Source of the DNA: Flavobacteriales bacterium
GTDB lineage: Bacteria; Bacteroidota; Bacteroidia; Flavobacteriales_D; Sanyastnellaceae
DNA length: 24,331 bases
Direction: 5' to 3'
NCBI GenBank assembly: GCA_011524845.1
Contig: WTJL01000052.1
Coordinates: forward strand, 8,974 to 33,304
Part shown: piece by piece, positions 21,961 to 24,331 of the stretch
How the letters are laid out: the number at the start of each line of letters is the position of its first letter
How positions within the stretch are numbered: the first letter of the stretch is position 1
Notes under the pieces: model-generated
The model's input: the letters and a program-made list of their open reading frames with translations, nothing else
The model's database searches: none
Told to the model about the DNA's origin: nothing
Made by a program: the position numbers and the translations under genes

Positions 21961-24318
21961 TCAACGCTCCGACCGCAAGAAAGCGCGCGACGTCATGACC
22001 GACTCAATGTCCGTCCGATCCATGCGTTGCTTTCGGAATTCTCCTGCGTGGTAGAGCTCGGCTTGGTTGTCGTAGAAAGGGCTGAACACGTTGCCCGATT
22101 GCCCTGTGGGTAGGATGCTCTCGGACGAGGCCACGTCTGCAAAGTCCAGGCCGATGCGCATGGATGGTCCTGAGAACACGTCGTAGTTCACCTCCTCTTT
22201 CAGCTTGAACTCGTACTTGCACAAGGCGTCTTTGGCGGCAGGCAGCTCGAAGGGGCCCACATTCAAAAGGTCCCCCACCAACGGTGCGTCGGTCATGGCG
22301 TGGGGGTGAACCACCGTGTGCAACCGTCCGTACTGCCACGTTTCTGGATTCTCGCCCAGCGCTTTCTCGAGGTCTTCCCGGGCCGAGGTCAAGGCCTGTG
22401 CCACGATGTCGGAGGCCGTTTCAACCTCAGACGTGGCCACGTTGTCCCACCAAAGCGATTGGGGGTTGGCCAAGAGTTTGGGGAAGGCGTTCTCGCTGAC
22501 GATGGTTTGGTGCCACGAGACAAACTTGTCTTGGGCATCTTCCGGTCCGGCAGCTTGCAAGAACTCGTCGTACATCGCGGCTTGGATGGTGCGGTACATC
22601 CAACGGTAGTACAACGTGGGGGCCGCTTCCTCTCCGAGGTGACTTCCCTCCCATTCGCGCAGGAAAGGCTCCACCTCCACCCCAGCCTCGTCGGCGTATG
22701 CCACGAGCATGGCGGCGTTGGCCTCGTACACGGGGGAATGGTGATCGAGCTGAAGGGCCTGGGCTTGGGCCACGTCCCAGTCGTTCTTGGGCGCAGACAA
22801 GGCCTTCATGATGGCGGAGGCCCGCGTGTTGCCCGCGTAGTAGTGACCCGGAATGTTCACGCTGTCGCTGGTTTGAGGGGCGTTGTTCGCGGAATACACG
22901 TAGCCTGAAGCAGGATTCACCGAGCGGGGGTTCGCGTCAAACCCATGCCATCCTTGGGGGTCGTTGGCGGGGTCGGTGCCGTCGATGGCCACCTTGGTGT
23001 CGATGCCTGGACGGTAGATGGGGAGTTTGGCGCACGCCCACCACCCAATGTCGCCTTGTGCATCGCCGTACATCATGTTCAAGCCTGGCGCATGGATGAG
23101 CGCGGCATGCTCGGCAAACCGCTCCACCCCGGATTCGCGGGAAAATCCATAGAACGCCTGGTGGATCTTGTTCTCGGGGTACTGATTGAACGTCCACCAC
23201 ATGGCCACGTCGTCCTCCAACAAGGGGCCATGGTGGGTTTCTCGAACCTGGAACGTCACGGGCGCCTTTCCAGCGACCTCCAGGGTTTCGGTGCGGATGT
23301 CGAGCGGAAGCCACTCTCCATTGTGGTAATACGTGTCCCCTTCGATGGTTTCTCGGAAGAGGTCGATCTCGTCGTTCACAAACATCGTCACGCCCCACGC
23401 GTGGTCGCGGGTGTGGCCAATGACGGGAAAGGGCAGACCGCCGATGTGGTTGCCGTAGTACTCGAGCTCTGGCGTCACGACATGCGCTTCGTACCACACC
23501 GACGGGGACGCGTAGGCCATGTGGGCGTCGTTGCAGAACAGCACCTTTCCCGACGCTGTTCGGTCGCCACTCAACACCCACGCGTTGGACCCCAACCACT
23601 GGGGCACGGGGCGGAGTGCATCCAGCTCGTGCACCTTGGACGCCAAGCCAGAGATGTCGCGGGCCTGAGTGGGAATGCGTTGGTAACCGTCCTCATTCCA
23701 GTAGACGTCTGCGATGCGCGCAGAGTCGAGGTGGTTGGCCATCCAATCGAGGATGGGCTCGGTTTTCAGGTGGATGGCGAAGGAGTACGCCATGAATCCG
23801 GTGGCACAGTAGACGTCGTGCAGGTCAAACGGCTGTGGTTTGGCGTTGATCAAGCGGTATTCAAAGGGCAATTCTCCCGACTCGATGTAGGCGTTCACGC
23901 CGTCGAGGTAGGCCTGCATGGCGTCGACAATGTGGGCGTTTTCGCTGTCGCCCTTCAGTTGTTCCACCGTCCGATCTGCCGTTTTGCGCATGCCCAGCGT
24001 CCGCAGGTACTTGTCGTTGTCGATCATGTCGGGGCCCAACAAAGCCGACAGCTCTCCCCCTCCTGCCCTTCGCAACAGGTCCATTTGCCACAATCTCTCC
24101 ATGGCGTGGACGTACCCGAGCGCATGCAAGGCGTCGTGCTCGGATTCCGCATAAATGTGCGGCACCGCCATGTCGTCAAACACAATCTCCACGTCTGCCG
24201 CGAGGGCATTGGACGGGAGGTCAAACCCGTAATCGGGGGCAATGGTTTGGGTGGTGATGTACACGAGGCTGAGAAGCATGGTGACCATCACGGCGAACAC
24301 GCGCAAGATGTTTTTCAT
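21961..24318 (-). CDS. Penicillin acylase family amidase (Ntn-hydrolase)
   Basis: 785-residue precursor of the penicillin acylase/AHL acylase family. An N-terminal signal or anchor lies at about residues 4-26 (ILRVFAVMVTMLLSLVYIT). The alpha-chain region has VPHIYAESEHDALHALGYVHAMERLWQMDLLRR. Autoproteolysis should expose Ser244 in the motif LGSNAWVLSG, which becomes the N-terminal nucleophile of the beta chain; FPVIGHTRDHAWGVTMFVND and WWACAKLPIYRPG are family signatures. The enzyme probably hydrolyses amide bonds of acylated small molecules in the periplasm; the substrate (beta-lactam, acyl-homoserine lactone, lipopeptide or other) cannot be told from sequence. The gene is complete; only 13 bases upstream are visible and show no clear -7 element. 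Confidence 0.93.
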   Translation of the reverse strand: MKNILRVFAVMVTMLLSLVYITTQTIAPDYGFDLPSNALAADVEIVFDDMAVPHIYAESEHDALHALGYVHAMERLWQMDLLRRAGGGELSALLGPDMIDNDKYLRTLGMRKTADRTVEQLKGDSENAHIVDAMQAYLDGVNAYIESGELPFEYRLINAKPQPFDLHDVYCATGFMAYSFAIHLKTEPILDWMANHLDSARIADVYWNEDGYQRIPTQARDISGLASKVHELDALRPVPQWLGSNAWVLSGDRTASGKVLFCNDAHMAYASPSVWYEAHVVTPELEYYGNHIGGLPFPVIGHTRDHAWGVTMFVNDEIDLFRETIEGDTYYHNGEWLPLDIRTETLEVAGKAPVTFQVRETHHGPLLEDDVAMWWTFNQYPENKIHQAFYGFSRESGVERFAEHAALIHAPGLNMMYGDAQGDIGWWACAKLPIYRPGIDTKVAIDGTDPANDPQGWHGFDANPRSVNPASGYVYSANNAPQTSDSVNIPGHYYAGNTRASAIMKALSAPKNDWDVAQAQALQLDHHSPVYEANAAMLVAYADEAGVEVEPFLREWEGSHLGEEAAPTLYYRWMYRTIQAAMYDEFLQAAGPEDAQDKFVSWHQTIVSENAFPKLLANPQSLWWDNVATSEVETASDIVAQALTSAREDLEKALGENPETWQYGRLHTVVHPHAMTDAPLVGDLLNVGPFELPAAKDALCKYEFKLKEEVNYDVFSGPSMRIGLDFADVASSESILPTGQSGNVFSPFYDNQAELYHAGEFRKQRMDRTDIESVMTSRAFLRSER

Positions 24319-24331
24319 GTATAAGGCGTCA

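Noticed and set aside
22945..24324. 459-codon open frame antisense to the acylase gene
   Set aside because: The opposite strand has a full penicillin acylase with all motifs; the antisense translation has none.
1..24331. Defence island, prophage or other mobile system
   Set aside because: No integrase, transposase, toxin-antitoxin pair, restriction gene, terminal repeats or tRNA attachment site was seen; the helicase and WD40 genes stand alone among housekeeping genes.

Overview
The window is a dense, high-GC stretch of a Bacteroidota chromosome, most likely Flavobacteriales-like. The evidence is the gene content: a CarboxypepD_reg-like secreted protein, a small STAS-like protein, a 'VYGLL' lipoprotein family, a Bacteroidota-type 2[4Fe-4S] ferredoxin divergent from a LuxC-type acyl-CoA reductase, and tsaD next to tamB. 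Starts lack Shine-Dalgarno sequences and are often preceded by TAnnTTTG-like Bacteroidota -7 elements. No tRNA, rRNA, CRISPR, insertion sequence, integrase or phage gene was seen. Genes are packed tightly, no gap exceeds about 150 bases, and several convergent pairs overlap at their 3-prime ends.

Layout. 1-147: C-terminal end of an unidentified membrane protein. 166-930 (-): secreted carboxypeptidase-regulatory-like protein. 991-2678 (+): meaB GTPase coupled by TGATG to a membrane-anchored coiled-coil protein. 2657-4148 (-): hisS and, upstream of it, a 25-codon single-span membrane microprotein. 4198-5076 (+): WD40 protein. 5059-5772 (-): ung. 5881-8350 (+): SF2 helicase and a LytS-type histidine kinase with an altered N-box. 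8319-9368 (-): tsaD. 9440-13513 (+): tamB. 13450-15235 (-): STAS-like protein and a lipoprotein, separated by two hairpins. 15245-16309 (-): acyl-CoA reductase, divergent from ferredoxin (16332-16679, +), which is followed by two exported proteins to 18492. 18505-19721 (-): Smr-domain protein and a methyltransferase. 19758-21179 (+): M28 peptidase. 21189-24318 (-): exported EF-hand protein and a penicillin-acylase-family amidase.

The genes do not form one pathway. They mix housekeeping (translation: hisS, tsaD; DNA repair: ung and possibly the helicase; cofactor-enzyme chaperone: meaB; envelope assembly: tamB) with exported proteins of Bacteroidota-specific families and two exported hydrolases that probably act in the periplasm or outside the cell.

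The most interesting signal is architectural. At eight starts a TAnnTT core element (one with a C for the first T) sits exactly four bases before the start codon, and at several others within three to eight bases. If these are -7 promoter elements, transcription would begin at or next to the first base of the start codon, meaning many genes here would be expressed from leaderless mRNAs. The same signal supports the GTG start of the STAS-like gene and the 25-codon gene upstream of hisS.
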